Shown here in pieces: positions 1 to 10,487 of a DNA stretch of 64,000 bases. The stretch is from contig NZ_CP053845.1 of the NCBI RefSeq assembly GCF_013201975.1, forward strand, positions 1,860,001-1,924,000, in the 5' to 3' direction. The position numbers were made by a program, and so were the translations under genes. Under the pieces are notes generated by a model. That model saw nothing but the letters and a program-made list of their open reading frames with translations. It ran no database searches and had not been told where the DNA came from. The DNA is from Campylobacter sp. CCUG 57310 (GTDB lineage Bacteria; Campylobacterota; Campylobacteria; Campylobacterales; Campylobacteraceae). Every line of letters begins with the position of its first letter. The stretch's first letter is position 1.

Positions 1-166
1 CTTCGGCCTCTAAAAACAGCATTTGAGCCACGATAGAAGATGCGATGCCGTCTTCTATCTCTCCGCTTAGCATTACGATACGATCTTTTAATAGGCGAGA
101 ATATATATCATAACTTCTCTCGCCCTTGCTTGTTCGCTCGATTACGTATGGGACGTAATAGCTCAT
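1..166 (-). CDS. clpP: ATP-dependent Clp protease proteolytic subunit (5' part, cut by window edge)
   Basis: Reading leftward from 166, the first 55 codons encode [18 protein letters not shown]..., the conserved N-terminus of ClpP. The segment includes the R-L-L-K-D-R-I stretch and the S-G-E-I-E-D-G-I-A motif that precedes the first strand of the Clp fold. The catalytic Ser, His and Asp lie beyond the window. ClpP forms the double-heptamer cytoplasmic protease used by ClpX/ClpA. The ATG overlaps the stop codon of tig by four bases (ATGA at 166-163), so the two are translationally coupled, and tig-clpP is a common order in bacteria. Only the partial state is uncertain. Confidence 0.93.
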   Translation of the reverse strand, partial: MSYYVPYVIERTSKGERSYDIYSRLLKDRIVMLSGEIEDGIASSIVAQMLFLEAE

Positions 167-1542
167 TTATCTGCCTTTTTTGCTGTCTTTTTCTCAGCCT
201 TTGGCTCGTCTTTTTCTTTGGCTGCTTTTTTAGACTCTTTTTCAGCTTTTTCTTCTTTTTTGTCAAACATCTCGTTAAATAGCTTTTCTTCTATCATCGA
301 CATTTTTATAGCCGGTAAAACTCCTTGATTTTTGTAGTTTTCAAGGTGTTGTTTCGGATCAAGTCCCGATCTGTAAGCCTCAAAATAAACAGCTTGGATA
401 AGCTCTTGATCGCTCACGGCTACATTTCTTCTTCTGGCAAGCTCATCTATGATAAACGTTAGTTTCACGCTCTTTTGCGCATCTTCGCGGAATGTCTCAC
501 GCTTTTTAGTTAGAGCGTCTTTATCGTCTCTGAAGCTCTTCATCTCATCTTCGCTAAAGCCGTTCCATGCACCGCGGAATTGCATATCTATCTCTTGCTC
601 TACGATGTTTTTTGGTATATCAAATTTATACTTTTCGACTATGGCTTCTGCAAATTTCGGCTTAAGCTCTTCATTTACCAGCTTATACTGCTTGTCGGCT
701 CTGATTTGATCTTTGATTCTCTCTTCAAGAAGCTCAACGCTAGCGTTTTCTTCATTTGGCATAAGTTGTTTTAACAGCTCTGCGTCTATCTCTTTTGCTA
801 TATTTTTGCCTTGAATTTCATGCAGTTTTACTTTAAACACAGCCGCTTTGCCTGCCAAATTTGGTGCACCGTACTCGGCAGGAAATGTTACTTCTACATC
901 TTTTTCTTCACCGACTTTTAGACCGATCATTCCATCTTCAAAGCCCGGTATAAACTGACCTGAGCCTATCTCAAGCACATATCCTTCAGCCTTGCCGCCG
1001 TCAAACGCAACGCCGTCTACGAAACCTTCAAAATCAAATTTAGCAAAGTCGCCTTTTTCTAGCTTTTTCTTATCAATTTTCTCAAGCGGAGCTACCATCT
1101 TTAAAAGCTCGTCTTTTTTCTCGTCAATCTCTTTTTTCATAACGCGAGGAGTTGAAAATTCAGGTATAAGATCTTCGTATCCGTCCAAATTTACGACAGG
1201 TTTAAATGAAATTTCTATCTCGGTATCAATAGCGCCCTCTTCTCTTTCGAATTTTATAAACATCGGCTCGCCGATAACCTCATCTGTTTTTCTATTAAGC
1301 TCTTTTAAAGCGGCATCTATAAGCTCTTTTAAAGCGTCTTGTTCCGCATCGCTGGTTAGCTCTTTTTCGTATCTTTTTAAGACTAAATTTACAGGCACTT
1401 TACCGACTCTAAAGCCTTCCATTTTCATATTTTTAGCTGCTTTTTTAGCAAGATTTTCAAGCTTTGATTTTATCTCTTCGCTTGAGATTTTAGCCGTTAC
1501 CGAAGCGTTGGCAGTGTCTATAACTTTGGTTTTGAGTTCCAT
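163..1542 (-). CDS. tig: Trigger factor, ribosome-bound chaperone and prolyl isomerase
   Basis: 459 residues, slightly long for the family. The ribosome-docking signature GFRVGKVP is at residues 43-50, followed by an FKBP-type isomerase domain at about 160-245 with the typical [16 protein letters not shown] and FIPGFEDG stretches. A long helical chaperone domain then ends in a Lys/Glu/Ala-rich tail (about 430-459), which accounts for the extra length. Trigger factor meets nascent chains at the ribosome exit. It is followed by clpP with a four-base overlap and is divergent from folE, so the 130 bp between them must hold both promoters. Confidence 0.97.
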   Translation of the reverse strand: MELKTKVIDTANASVTAKISSEEIKSKLENLAKKAAKNMKMEGFRVGKVPVNLVLKRYEKELTSDAEQDALKELIDAALKELNRKTDEVIGEPMFIKFEREEGAIDTEIEISFKPVVNLDGYEDLIPEFSTPRVMKKEIDEKKDELLKMVAPLEKIDKKKLEKGDFAKFDFEGFVDGVAFDGGKAEGYVLEIGSGQFIPGFEDGMIGLKVGEEKDVEVTFPAEYGAPNLAGKAAVFKVKLHEIQGKNIAKEIDAELLKQLMPNEENASVELLEERIKDQIRADKQYKLVNEELKPKFAEAIVEKYKFDIPKNIVEQEIDMQFRGAWNGFSEDEMKSFRDDKDALTKKRETFREDAQKSVKLTFIIDELARRRNVAVSDQELIQAVYFEAYRSGLDPKQHLENYKNQGVLPAIKMSMIEEKLFNEMFDKKEEKAEKESKKAAKEKDEPKAEKKTAKKADK

Positions 1543-1675
1543 TTATTTCCTTTTAAAAATAAAAATTTTCTAATCAATATATCAAATTTTTCCTTATTAG
1601 TTGTATAAATTTGAAATTTATCAATGCAAAAGGCGCTTTAATGTAAAATGTGGCTAAATTTTAAGGAAATCAAAA

Positions 1676-2263
1676 ATGCAAGAAAATCAGCAAAAAATTA
1701 GCTTTGAAAATTCGGTTAAAAACATGCTTGAGATAATCGGCGAGGACGTAAATAGAGAAGGTCTTATCAAAACTCCCGAAAGAGTTTTTAAAGCGTTTAA
1801 ATTTCTAACTCAAGGCTATGAACAAGATCCAAAAGAGGTGCTAAACGATGCGCTTTTTGAAAGTTCAAACAACGAAATGGTTTTGATGAGGGATATTGAA
1901 TTTTATAGCCTTTGCGAGCATCATCTGCTTCCTATAATCGGGCGCGTTCATGTGGCGTATATACCAGACGGCAAGGTTGTGGGGCTTAGCAAACTTCCTC
2001 GCATGGTAAATATCTTTGCAAGAAGGCTTCAAATTCAAGAGCAGATGACCGAACAGATCGCAAGCGCGATTCAAGAAGTTATAAAACCAAAAGGCGTTGG
2101 CGTGGTGATAGAAGCAAGGCATATGTGCGTGGAGATGAGAGGAGTTGAAAAGATAAACTCAACCACCACGACTTCGGCATTAAGAGGAATTTTTATCAAA
2201 AACGCAGATACCAGAAGAGAGTTTTTCGCTCTTATAAATTCGCCAAAAGAAGTGAGATTCTAG
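1676..2263 (+). CDS. folE: GTP cyclohydrolase I
   Basis: 195 residues, the usual length. It converts GTP to 7,8-dihydroneopterin triphosphate, the first step toward folate. The zinc ligands are visible as Cys80 and His83 in the CEHHLLP motif and Cys151 in HMCVEMRG. The substrate motif VVGLSKLPR is at 101-109. The start follows an AAGGAAATC ribosome site. The stop TAG shares one base with the GTG start of fliI (TAGTG), so the two genes are coupled although functionally unrelated. The same neighbour pair occurs in other Campylobacter species (family knowledge). Confidence 0.97.
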   Translation: MQENQQKISFENSVKNMLEIIGEDVNREGLIKTPERVFKAFKFLTQGYEQDPKEVLNDALFESSNNEMVLMRDIEFYSLCEHHLLPIIGRVHVAYIPDGKVVGLSKLPRMVNIFARRLQIQEQMTEQIASAIQEVIKPKGVGVVIEARHMCVEMRGVEKINSTTTTSALRGIFIKNADTRREFFALINSPKEVRF

Positions 2264-3567
2264 TGAGTTTACAGCGTCTAAAATCCAAGCTAAACTCAAA
2301 TTTATCCCTTTCAAACGTCTTTGGAGTGATAAATAAAATTTCATCAACTACTATTGAAATTTCAGGGCTTCGTCCAAGTATTGGCGATATCGTCCAGATA
2401 GTAGCACGCGACAAAAGCAAAAGAGGTCTTGGCATGGTTACCGAGATCAAACAAGACGGAGCTTTTATATCGCCGTTTGGATTTGTCGAGGGCTACAAGA
2501 TAGGAGATCTTGTCTATCTAAGCGATCAAGGCATGAAAATCCCTGTCGGCGATGCGCTTCTTGGGCGCGTAGTGGATCCATTTATGAGTCCTAAAGACGG
2601 CAAGGGAGCTATTTATACCGATGATTTTGCTCCCATCATGAAAGCGCCGATTGACGCTATGAAAAGAGGTCTTATAGATGAGATTTTTAGCGTAGGAGTT
2701 AAGAGTATAGACGCGCTTTTAACTTGCGGCAAAGGGCAAAAGCTGGGAATTTTCGCAGGAAGCGGAGTCGGTAAAAGCACTCTAATGGGCATGATCGTAA
2801 AAAATTCCGAGGCTCCCGTTAAAGTAGTAGCACTCATTGGCGAAAGAGGTCGCGAAGTGCCTGAATTTATCGAAAAGAACTTACATGGAGATCTAAGCGG
2901 TACGGTGCTTGTGGTAGCTACGAGTGATGATAGTCCTCTTATGCGAAAATACGGCGCATTTTGCGCTATGAGTGTGGCAGAATACTTCAAAAACCAAGGC
3001 AAAGACGTGCTGTTTATCATGGATAGCGTGACAAGATTTGCCATGGCGCAGCGCGAGATAGGGCTAGCGCTTGGCGAGCCGCCTACATCTAAGGGGTATC
3101 CACCTTCCGTGCTTACGCTACTTCCGCAACTAATGGAGCGGGCGGGAAAAGAAGAAGGTAAAGGCTCTATCACGGCATTTTTTACGGTTTTGGTTGATGG
3201 CGATGACATGAGCGATCCGATAGCCGATCAAAGCCGCTCCATACTTGACGGACACATCGTGCTAAGCAGGGAACTAACGGACTTTGGAATCTATCCGCCG
3301 ATAAATATCCTAAATTCAGCTTCGCGTGTAATGAACGATCTAATCACGCCCGAACACAAGGCAAACGTGGCTAAATTTAAAAGATTTTATTCACTTATAA
3401 AAGAAAATGAAATTTTGCTTCGTATCGGAGCTTACCAAAAAGGCAACGACAAAGAACTTGATGCGGCGATCTCAAAGCGAGAATTCATCGATAAATTCCT
3501 TAAGCAAGACGAAGATGAAGGCTTTAGCTTTGAAAGAAGTCAAGAGATGCTAAAAGAGATAAATTAA
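2263..3567 (+). CDS. fliI: Flagellum-specific type III export ATPase
   Basis: 434 residues with a GTG start that overlaps the folE stop by one base. The Walker A motif AGSGVGKS is at 165-172, and a Walker B-type stretch (VLFIMDSVTRFA) lies near 245. The remainder matches the F1-beta-like fold of FliI, including GEPPTSKGYPPSVL. FliI hydrolyses ATP at the base of the flagellar export apparatus. No other flagellar gene is nearby, which is normal for epsilonproteobacteria, whose flagellar genes are scattered. The start choice is fixed by the coupling with folE. Confidence 0.96.
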   Translation: MSLQRLKSKLNSNLSLSNVFGVINKISSTTIEISGLRPSIGDIVQIVARDKSKRGLGMVTEIKQDGAFISPFGFVEGYKIGDLVYLSDQGMKIPVGDALLGRVVDPFMSPKDGKGAIYTDDFAPIMKAPIDAMKRGLIDEIFSVGVKSIDALLTCGKGQKLGIFAGSGVGKSTLMGMIVKNSEAPVKVVALIGERGREVPEFIEKNLHGDLSGTVLVVATSDDSPLMRKYGAFCAMSVAEYFKNQGKDVLFIMDSVTRFAMAQREIGLALGEPPTSKGYPPSVLTLLPQLMERAGKEEGKGSITAFFTVLVDGDDMSDPIADQSRSILDGHIVLSRELTDFGIYPPINILNSASRVMNDLITPEHKANVAKFKRFYSLIKENEILLRIGAYQKGNDKELDAAISKREFIDKFLKQDEDEGFSFERSQEMLKEIN

Positions 3568-3915
3568 GCCTAAAACAGCGCTATAATCTTAGCTTAAAAT
3601 TTACACTTTAATTTCGTTTTTATCAAATCTACTAAAACCAAATTTATAACTTCCAAACCAAGCAAAGCTTAAAATTTGACTCGTTTCAGAATAAATTTCA
3701 AATTTATAGCCTCACTGCTTATGCATAAAAGTCCGATAATAACGCAGCAAAATCCTAAATGTAAAAATTTATAATATAATACTCATTACAAAGAATTTAA
3801 TATATAGTGGCGCAAGCTAAACCAAACAATACCGACAAATCAATCGAATTTGCGGGACAAAAAGGAGTTTGGTATGAAATTTATACAAAAATACGGTGAA
3901 ATTTAAGGCATTAAG
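3568..3915 (+). other. 348-bp gap: promoter, strong ribosome site and in-frame 10-codon minigene
   Basis: No convincing conserved gene. A TATAAT-rich stretch lies near 3770-3782. A 31-codon GTG reading frame (3807-3899) has no good ribosome site. Inside it a near-perfect ribosome site (AAAGGAG, 3862-3868) precedes ATG 3874, which opens a 10-codon frame ending with TAA at 3904-3906. That frame is the same as that of the gene starting at 3916. This is either a leader peptide or a nonsense-shortened original start. Confidence 0.45.
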
Positions 3916-4530
3916 ATGCTGATAATATATCCGTTTTATCTTCTGATCTGCATTTTTATCTTCATATTTGCCATCAAAAAGATGAATTTGAGCAAATTTA
4001 TAGGCTCTTTTATACTGACAACAGCTCTTTTAACCCCTTGGAGTTTTTATCTAATCGCAAAAATTTTAACCGTTAGCTACTGCAAAACTGCTGAAAATTT
4101 TATGTTTGAACTACACGAAAATCCTAGCTTTTTATTTACCGATTATGCGTTATATAACGAGGCTAAATTTTCTTGTGAAAAAGCAGGCAAGCATGCTAGA
4201 ATCGGATTTGTAAAAAGAGAAAATATAACCGTAATAACCTGCGATCCGGAAGATAAAAATATAATCCCTTTAAGCGGATATAGCCTGTTTGACTTTAACG
4301 TAACTGCCGAAAAGATAGGATTTTTACCTCTGATGCAAAATTTTATAGACGGCAAGAGAGTGGTTGTGGTTGATAACAAAAGCCAGAAAAAAGTAGCCTC
4401 AAACACATCTATCGTAAATAGCTATCATAGCGCTTTTTTAAATGAAAAAAACGGCGAATTCCTGTTTCAAAGCGGTGAAGCCTGCGGAGATGGACTCGGC
4501 TTTTACGAAAAGCTGTTTTATCCAAGATGA
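3916..4530 (+). CDS. Hypothetical membrane-anchored protein
   Basis: 204 residues; not recognised. Two hydrophobic segments (about 2-20 and 30-52) suggest an N-terminal membrane hairpin or anchor. A soluble domain of about 150 residues follows, with four cysteines at roughly 56, 88, 113 and 189; if exported, these could form disulfides. The start at 3916 has an AAGG seven bases upstream. A stronger ribosome site lies 48 bases upstream, before a short frame in the same phase that ends in a stop. It stands alone between fliI and nifS, with AT-rich gaps on both sides, and may be lineage-specific. Confidence 0.6.
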   Translation: MLIIYPFYLLICIFIFIFAIKKMNLSKFIGSFILTTALLTPWSFYLIAKILTVSYCKTAENFMFELHENPSFLFTDYALYNEAKFSCEKAGKHARIGFVKRENITVITCDPEDKNIIPLSGYSLFDFNVTAEKIGFLPLMQNFIDGKRVVVVDNKSQKKVASNTSIVNSYHSAFLNEKNGEFLFQSGEACGDGLGFYEKLFYPR

Positions 4531-6229
<1,699 letters not shown>

Positions 6230-6298
6230 TAAATTTATAAATTTAAAAAGAAGGAGCTGATTTAGCCAAGTTGCTAAACAAGCCTCAAAAGGAATAAA

Positions 6299-7291
6299 AT
6301 GGCAAAACACGATTTAATCGGCGGCTCGATTTGGGATGAATACTCACAAAAAGTTCAAGACCTAATGAACAGCCCTCGCAATATGGGACAAATAACTGAA
6401 GAAGAAGCAAAAGAGCGTGGCGGTAAACTTATAATCGCCGATTTTGGCGCAGAAAGTTGCGGCGATGCAGTGAGGCTTTATTGGTTGGTTGATGAAAAAA
6501 CAGATATCATCATGGACGCGAAATTTAAAAGCTTCGGCTGTGGAACGGCTATAGCAAGCTCTGATACTATGGCTGAGCTTTGTATCGGAAAGACGGTCGA
6601 TGAGGCGGTAAAGATCACAAATATAGACGTGGAAAAGGCGATGAGAGACGATCCTGAAACTCCTGCCGTCCCACCTCAAAAAATGCACTGCTCGGTAATG
6701 GCTTATGATGTCATCAAGGCGGCTGCGGCAAGCTATAAGGGAGTAAATCCCGAGGATTTTGAAGATGAGATCATAGTGTGCGAATGCGCCAGAATAAGTC
6801 TTGGCACGATTCGCGATGTAATCAGAATGAATGACTTAAAAACGGTCGAAGAGATAACTCAATACACCAAAGCAGGTGCATTTTGTAAATCCTGCATTAA
6901 GCCGGGCGGACACGAAAAAAGAGAGTATTATCTGATTGATATCCTAGCAGAAACTAGGGCTCAAATGGAAGCTGAGAAGCTAAAAGCCATCGCGGATGCT
7001 AAAATTTCAGGAAACGATAGCGATTTGGCATTTGAAGAACTTACGGTAGTAGGTCAGCTTAAAGCGGTTGAAGCGGTTATAGATGCCGAAATTCGCCCTA
7101 TGCTTATGATGGACGGCGGAAATATGGAAATTCTTGATATCAAGAAAAACGACAAAGGAATTATCGATATCTACATCCGATATCTTGGGGCTTGCTCGGG
7201 ATGCGCAAGCGGTTCGGGTGGAACGCTATATGCGATCGAAAACGTGCTACAAGAAAATTTAAGCCAAAATATCAGGGTTTTACCTATTTAA
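6299..7291 (+). CDS. nifU: NifU-type Fe-S cluster scaffold, three-domain form
   Basis: 330 residues. The N-terminal IscU-like domain has Cys54, Cys81 and Cys131 as scaffold ligands. The central ferredoxin-like [2Fe-2S] domain has Cys161, Cys163, Cys196 and Cys199. The C-terminal Nfu domain has the CSGC pair (Cys299, Cys302). This full architecture matches true NifU rather than the short IscU. It accepts sulfur from NifS, encoded immediately upstream, and passes clusters to target proteins in the cytoplasm. A ribosome site AAAAGGAAT precedes the ATG. An imperfect hairpin 10 bases after the stop probably ends the operon. Confidence 0.96.
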   Translation: MAKHDLIGGSIWDEYSQKVQDLMNSPRNMGQITEEEAKERGGKLIIADFGAESCGDAVRLYWLVDEKTDIIMDAKFKSFGCGTAIASSDTMAELCIGKTVDEAVKITNIDVEKAMRDDPETPAVPPQKMHCSVMAYDVIKAAAASYKGVNPEDFEDEIIVCECARISLGTIRDVIRMNDLKTVEEITQYTKAGAFCKSCIKPGGHEKREYYLIDILAETRAQMEAEKLKAIADAKISGNDSDLAFEELTVVGQLKAVEAVIDAEIRPMLMMDGGNMEILDIKKNDKGIIDIYIRYLGACSGCASGSGGTLYAIENVLQENLSQNIRVLPI

Positions 7292-7301
7292 TTAATATAC
7301 A

Positions 7302-7341
7302 CTGACGGCTTTGGAGTTAAATTTGACTTCCAAAAGCCGTC
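7302..7341 (+). terminator. Hairpin after nifU
   Basis: TGACGGCTTTGGAGT pairs imperfectly with ACTTCCAAAAGCCGTCA around a TAAATTTG loop, followed by AATCTATCTTT. The T tail is weak, so this is a probable but not certain intrinsic terminator. Confidence 0.6.
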
Positions 7342-7627
7342 AATCTATCTTTAAATGAGCCAAATTTCTCATTAAATAGCTCAAATTTGAAATAATTTAT
7401 ATAATTAAACCGAATTTAGCTGTCTGAATTTATATTTAAATTTTAAATTTGAAATATTTATTTTAAACATTTTAGTGATAAGATCGCGAATTTACAAAGC
7501 TTTTAAAGTATTATCAAAAATCAAATTAAATTATTTTTCTATATAATTTTATTTTAAGTTTTGCCAAAGTTTAGGCTGTTAAGATTTCACGAAGATTTAA
7601 AATCGAACTAAAAACAAAGGATTTAAC
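7342..7627 (+). promoter_or_regulatory. AT-rich upstream region and promoter of the Mop gene
   Basis: No gene is seen. TATAAT at 7542-7547 is the best -10, giving a leader of about 70 bases before an AAAGG ribosome site and the ATG at 7628. No clear ModE-type palindrome was found by eye. Confidence 0.4.
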
Positions 7628-8050
7628 ATGTCATTTAGCGCAAGAAATCAACTTCAAGCCGAAATCACTGAAATAAAAACAGGTGTTGTAAATTCACTTA
7701 TCGTAAGCAAACTCCAAGGCGGAGAGATAGTAAAAGCAACAGTTACAGTCGAGTCTGAAAAAGCCCTTGATCTTAAAGTTGGCAAAAAAGTCGTTTATCT
7801 ATTTAAAGCCTCAAGCATAATTGTCGCAAAAGGCGAAAATGAGCTTAAATTAAGCGCAACTAATCAAATCAAAGGTAAAGTCGTTAGCGTAAAAGAGGGT
7901 GCGGTAAATTCGGAGATAGACATCAAGATAGCAGGCGGAGATAAGCTAAGCGCTATCATCACAAACGAATCCACCAAAAGCTTGGCCCTTAAAGCCGGCG
8001 ATGATGTAGTTGCGGTTATCAAAGCAAGCCAGATTATTATCGGTGCTTAA
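7628..8050 (+). CDS. Molybdate-binding Mop protein with two TOBE/Mop domains
   Basis: 140 residues made of two similar halves (about 1-70 and 72-140), each opening with a pattern like SARNQL / SATNQIKGKV and containing V-N-S and a KASQIII-type ending. This is the di-Mop (molbindin) arrangement, which oligomerises and stores or buffers molybdate or tungstate in the cytoplasm for molybdoenzymes. The gene is monocistronic, with its own promoter and terminator. No molybdate transporter or ModE gene is nearby. Family assignment is secure; whether it stores Mo or W cannot be told. Confidence 0.9.
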   Translation: MSFSARNQLQAEITEIKTGVVNSLIVSKLQGGEIVKATVTVESEKALDLKVGKKVVYLFKASSIIVAKGENELKLSATNQIKGKVVSVKEGAVNSEIDIKIAGGDKLSAIITNESTKSLALKAGDDVVAVIKASQIIIGA

Positions 8051-8064
8051 TTAATATAAAATTT

Positions 8065-8094
8065 GTCCGTGCAACTTTGTGCGGACTTTCTTTT
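8065..8094 (+). terminator. Intrinsic terminator after the Mop gene
   Basis: GTCCG (8065-8069) pairs with CGGAC (8082-8086), with further weak pairing inside, followed by TTTCTTTT. Confidence 0.75.
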
Positions 8095-8216
8095 CATAAA
8101 TTTATCTTAAATTTAAATTCTAAATTATTAAAATAAAACACAAAATATAACTGATTTATTATTCATTACAAAATATCAAATATAATCTTAAAAATTATTT
8201 CAAACAAGGATATATA

Positions 8217-8786
8217 ATGAAAAAACTAATCAAAATATCGGCTATTGCGGCGCTTTTAGCAAGCTTTAGCTATGCGCAAAATTATGCTATAGACCATGCT
8301 CACAGCACATTAGGGTTTCAAGTTAAACACCTTAAAATAGCAAAAGTAAATGGTAAATTTAAAGCTTATGATGCTAAAGTTGACTACGACAAGGCAACAA
8401 ACGAGCTAAAAATGCTTGAGGTAACAATAGACACCAAGTCAATAGATACAGACAACAAAAAACGTGATGAGCACCTATCTTCAGAGGACTTCTTTGATGC
8501 AGGCAAATTTGACAAAATCACTTTTAAAATGACCAAATTTGAAAAAGAAGGCAGTGATGAAGGCAATATTTATGGCGACTTGACCATAAGAGGAGTAACA
8601 AAACCCGTAAAACTTGACTTTGAATACGGTGGAGACACTAAAGATCATCATGGAAATGAAAAAATCGGCTTTAGCATCACGGGCGAAGTAATGAGAAAAG
8701 ACTTCAACGTAGGCTCAAATTTTGGAGATGCTATGATCTCTGAAAAAGTAAAAATTCAAGTCAACGTAGAAGCTGCGGCAAAATAA
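8217..8786 (+). CDS. YceI family periplasmic lipid-binding protein
   Basis: 189 residues. A signal peptide (MKKLIKISAIAALLASFSYA) with cleavage before QNYAIDHAHS sends it to the periplasm. The mature protein has the YceI lipocalin-like pattern: an opening Y-A-I-D-x-x-H-S, a central S-S-E-D-F-F-D-A and a late I-R-G-V-T-K-P-V. YceI proteins bind isoprenoid lipids, and a role in quinone handling is often proposed. It is monocistronic, with a strong bidirectional terminator downstream, and convergent with the methyltransferase gene. Confidence 0.93.
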   Translation: MKKLIKISAIAALLASFSYAQNYAIDHAHSTLGFQVKHLKIAKVNGKFKAYDAKVDYDKATNELKMLEVTIDTKSIDTDNKKRDEHLSSEDFFDAGKFDKITFKMTKFEKEGSDEGNIYGDLTIRGVTKPVKLDFEYGGDTKDHHGNEKIGFSITGEVMRKDFNVGSNFGDAMISEKVKIQVNVEAAAK

Positions 8787-8795
8787 TTTCATACA

Positions 8796-8826
8796 AAAAT
8801 TTGACCTTTTCACAAGGTCAAATTTT
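8796..8826. terminator. Bidirectional terminator between yceI-like gene and methyltransferase gene
   Basis: A perfect 13-bp stem (AAAATTTGACCTT / AAGGTCAAATTTT) around a five-base loop lies between two convergent genes. A/T runs on both arms allow use from either side. Confidence 0.85.
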
Positions 8827-8862
8827 CTTCATATATCCTAAATAAATTTTACAACTCAAATT

Positions 8863-9660
8863 TCAGACATCAACTCGCACAAATGCCCAAATCATAGGCT
8901 CGTTCTTAAGCTCATAGCCTTCGTTAAAATAGTTTCTTAAACGCTCTTTTTCAACATCGCTTAACTCGCTTCCTATACCCCAAGTTACTTTTTTGATAAG
9001 CTCCTCTGCACTTGTGGCGGCGCAATGCTTGTTTTCGCTTTTTATAAAATCAAGCCTTGGCAGATAACCCATCTGAGCCAAGATATTTACAAGGTAGATA
9101 TAATCGGGCTTTGGCTCGACCTCCTTCTTCATCACACGCAAAATTTCCTCATCGACGAAGCTGGCTCCAACTTTAAAAGTGATATAAACAGCCTTTTTCG
9201 CCTTTGAGATGAGCTTAGCGAGTGCGCCACGTAGATCATCCACCTCAAGGCAGCGCGAAGCAAATACGATATCGCAGATCGGCACATCGCTCCAGTCGTC
9301 TTCAAATGCCTTTTGTGCGGTTTTTATGTTGGTTAAATTTAACTTAGCCGCATTTTGCTCGGTAAATTTAAGCATGTTCTTTGAGTAGTCATAAGCATAC
9401 ACGCTTTTTGCTTTAGGCGCTACTTTTAGGCTCAAAGTTCCCGGACCGCAAGCAAAATCAAGCACGCTTTCAACGCCGTTAAAATCAACCCTGCTTAAAA
9501 ACTCATCGATATAAATGCTATCATGCACGCTCTCGTTCATTCCTGCTGCTTTATTATCCCAGTCCTCTACGCTTTTTGAGCCAAACGAGCTTTTGGCTCG
9601 CTGAGCTTTATAAAGCTCGTTAAAGTCGATTTTATCGTAGTTTGAAGGTAGTATCATCAT
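8863..9660 (-). CDS. Class I SAM-dependent methyltransferase at the end of the iron-uptake cluster
   Basis: 265 residues. SAM-binding motif I reads VLDFACGPGTLSL near residue 62, followed by an acidic residue after the second strand (YAYDYSKNML). The substrate is unknown. The gene is the last of the run TonB receptor - binding protein - permease - ATPase, with the same orientation and a 90-bp gap, so a role linked to the imported metal complex is possible but inferred. It shows general likeness to the methyltransferase at 19887-20609, including a V-T-W stretch near the C-terminus. Two ATG codons in tandem (9660, 9657) could serve as start. Confidence 0.75.
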   Translation of the reverse strand: MMILPSNYDKIDFNELYKAQRAKSSFGSKSVEDWDNKAAGMNESVHDSIYIDEFLSRVDFNGVESVLDFACGPGTLSLKVAPKAKSVYAYDYSKNMLKFTEQNAAKLNLTNIKTAQKAFEDDWSDVPICDIVFASRCLEVDDLRGALAKLISKAKKAVYITFKVGASFVDEEILRVMKKEVEPKPDYIYLVNILAQMGYLPRLDFIKSENKHCAATSAEELIKKVTWGIGSELSDVEKERLRNYFNEGYELKNEPMIWAFVRVDV

Positions 9661-9749
9661 AAATCCTTTGAAATTTTATACAAATTTATCAAATCAAGCC
9701 GTATCAAGACAAGCCATCTTGCAAGATACAAATTTGCATTTAAAGCAAA

Positions 9750-10487
9750 CTAAAGACTGTCTTTATACTTCTCGTAATTCACCCCGTAAATTTTATCTAT
9801 ATTTTGAGCGTTTATCAGCTCTTTGCTGCTGCCGAAGTTTAAAATTTTGCCATCTTTTAAAAATAGCACCAAATTTGACACGAATTTCGCGTGCCTTGGA
9901 TGGTGTGTAGTCTGCACGAAAGTATAACCCTCGTCTTTTAGTATCTTTATCATCTCTAAAAGCTTTATCTGATTTCCAAAGTCAAGCCCGTTGGTAGGCT
10001 CATCCATAAATATCGCCTTTGCGCCTTGAACTAGCGTGCGCGCGATATAAGCAAGCTGCCTTTCGCCGCCACTTACGCGAGTATATGGCTCGTCCTTAAG
10101 CTTTAAAATTCCCATCTTATCAAGCGCCTGCTCGGCTAAAATTTTATCTCTTTTGGCAAAATTTGAAAACATCGGCGTCCTGCAAAGCGCCCCCATTAAA
10201 ACCACATCAAATACGGTGTATTCGTATGACGGTGCATGAGTTTGAGGCACGTAAGCTATAAGGCTTGCGAGCGAATTTTTAGAGTATTTCCTCACACTTT
10301 TGCCGGCAATTAAAACTTCGCCTTTAAATTTCAAAAACCCGAGCATGATGCGAAGCAGAGTGCTTTTGCCGCTTCCGTTTGCACCTAAAATACTTAAAGT
10401 ATCTCCTTCGTCTATGCCAAAGCTTATATCATCAAGTATAGTGCGGTCCTTATAGGCAAAACTTAAATTTCTAACCTCTATCAACAT
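9750..10487 (-). CDS. ABC transporter ATP-binding protein, iron-siderophore/cobalamin (FecE/BtuD) type
   Basis: 245 residues. Walker A is GANGSGKS (35-42), the signature VSGGERQ (138-144), Walker B AIFMDEP (158-164), and the switch His is in QTTHHPRHA. It energises import through the adjacent FecCD-type permease. The ATG at 10487 overlaps the permease stop (TGATG), so the subunits are coupled. The presence of a TonB-dependent receptor upstream points to a chelated metal such as ferric siderophore, haem or cobalamin; the exact ligand is not visible. Confidence 0.9.
   Translation of the reverse strand: MLIEVRNLSFAYKDRTILDDISFGIDEGDTLSILGANGSGKSTLLRIMLGFLKFKGEVLIAGKSVRKYSKNSLASLIAYVPQTHAPSYEYTVFDVVLMGALCRTPMFSNFAKRDKILAEQALDKMGILKLKDEPYTRVSGGERQLAYIARTLVQGAKAIFMDEPTNGLDFGNQIKLLEMIKILKDEGYTFVQTTHHPRHAKFVSNLVLFLKDGKILNFGSSKELINAQNIDKIYGVNYEKYKDSL

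Noticed and set aside
992-1573. 193-codon plus-strand frame opposite tig
   Set aside because: It is the antisense shadow of the secure tig gene, rich in Ser and Phe as expected from reading Lys/Glu codons backward.
2613-3209. 198-codon minus-strand frame opposite fliI
   Set aside because: Antisense shadow of fliI; no ribosome site or family likeness.
3807-3899. 31-codon frame with a GVWYEI stretch resembling lipocalin
   Set aside because: Far too short for a lipocalin, no ribosome site, and the match is six residues.
9668-9910. 80-codon plus-strand frame at the end of the ATPase gene
   Set aside because: Mostly antisense to the ATPase gene; no ribosome site.
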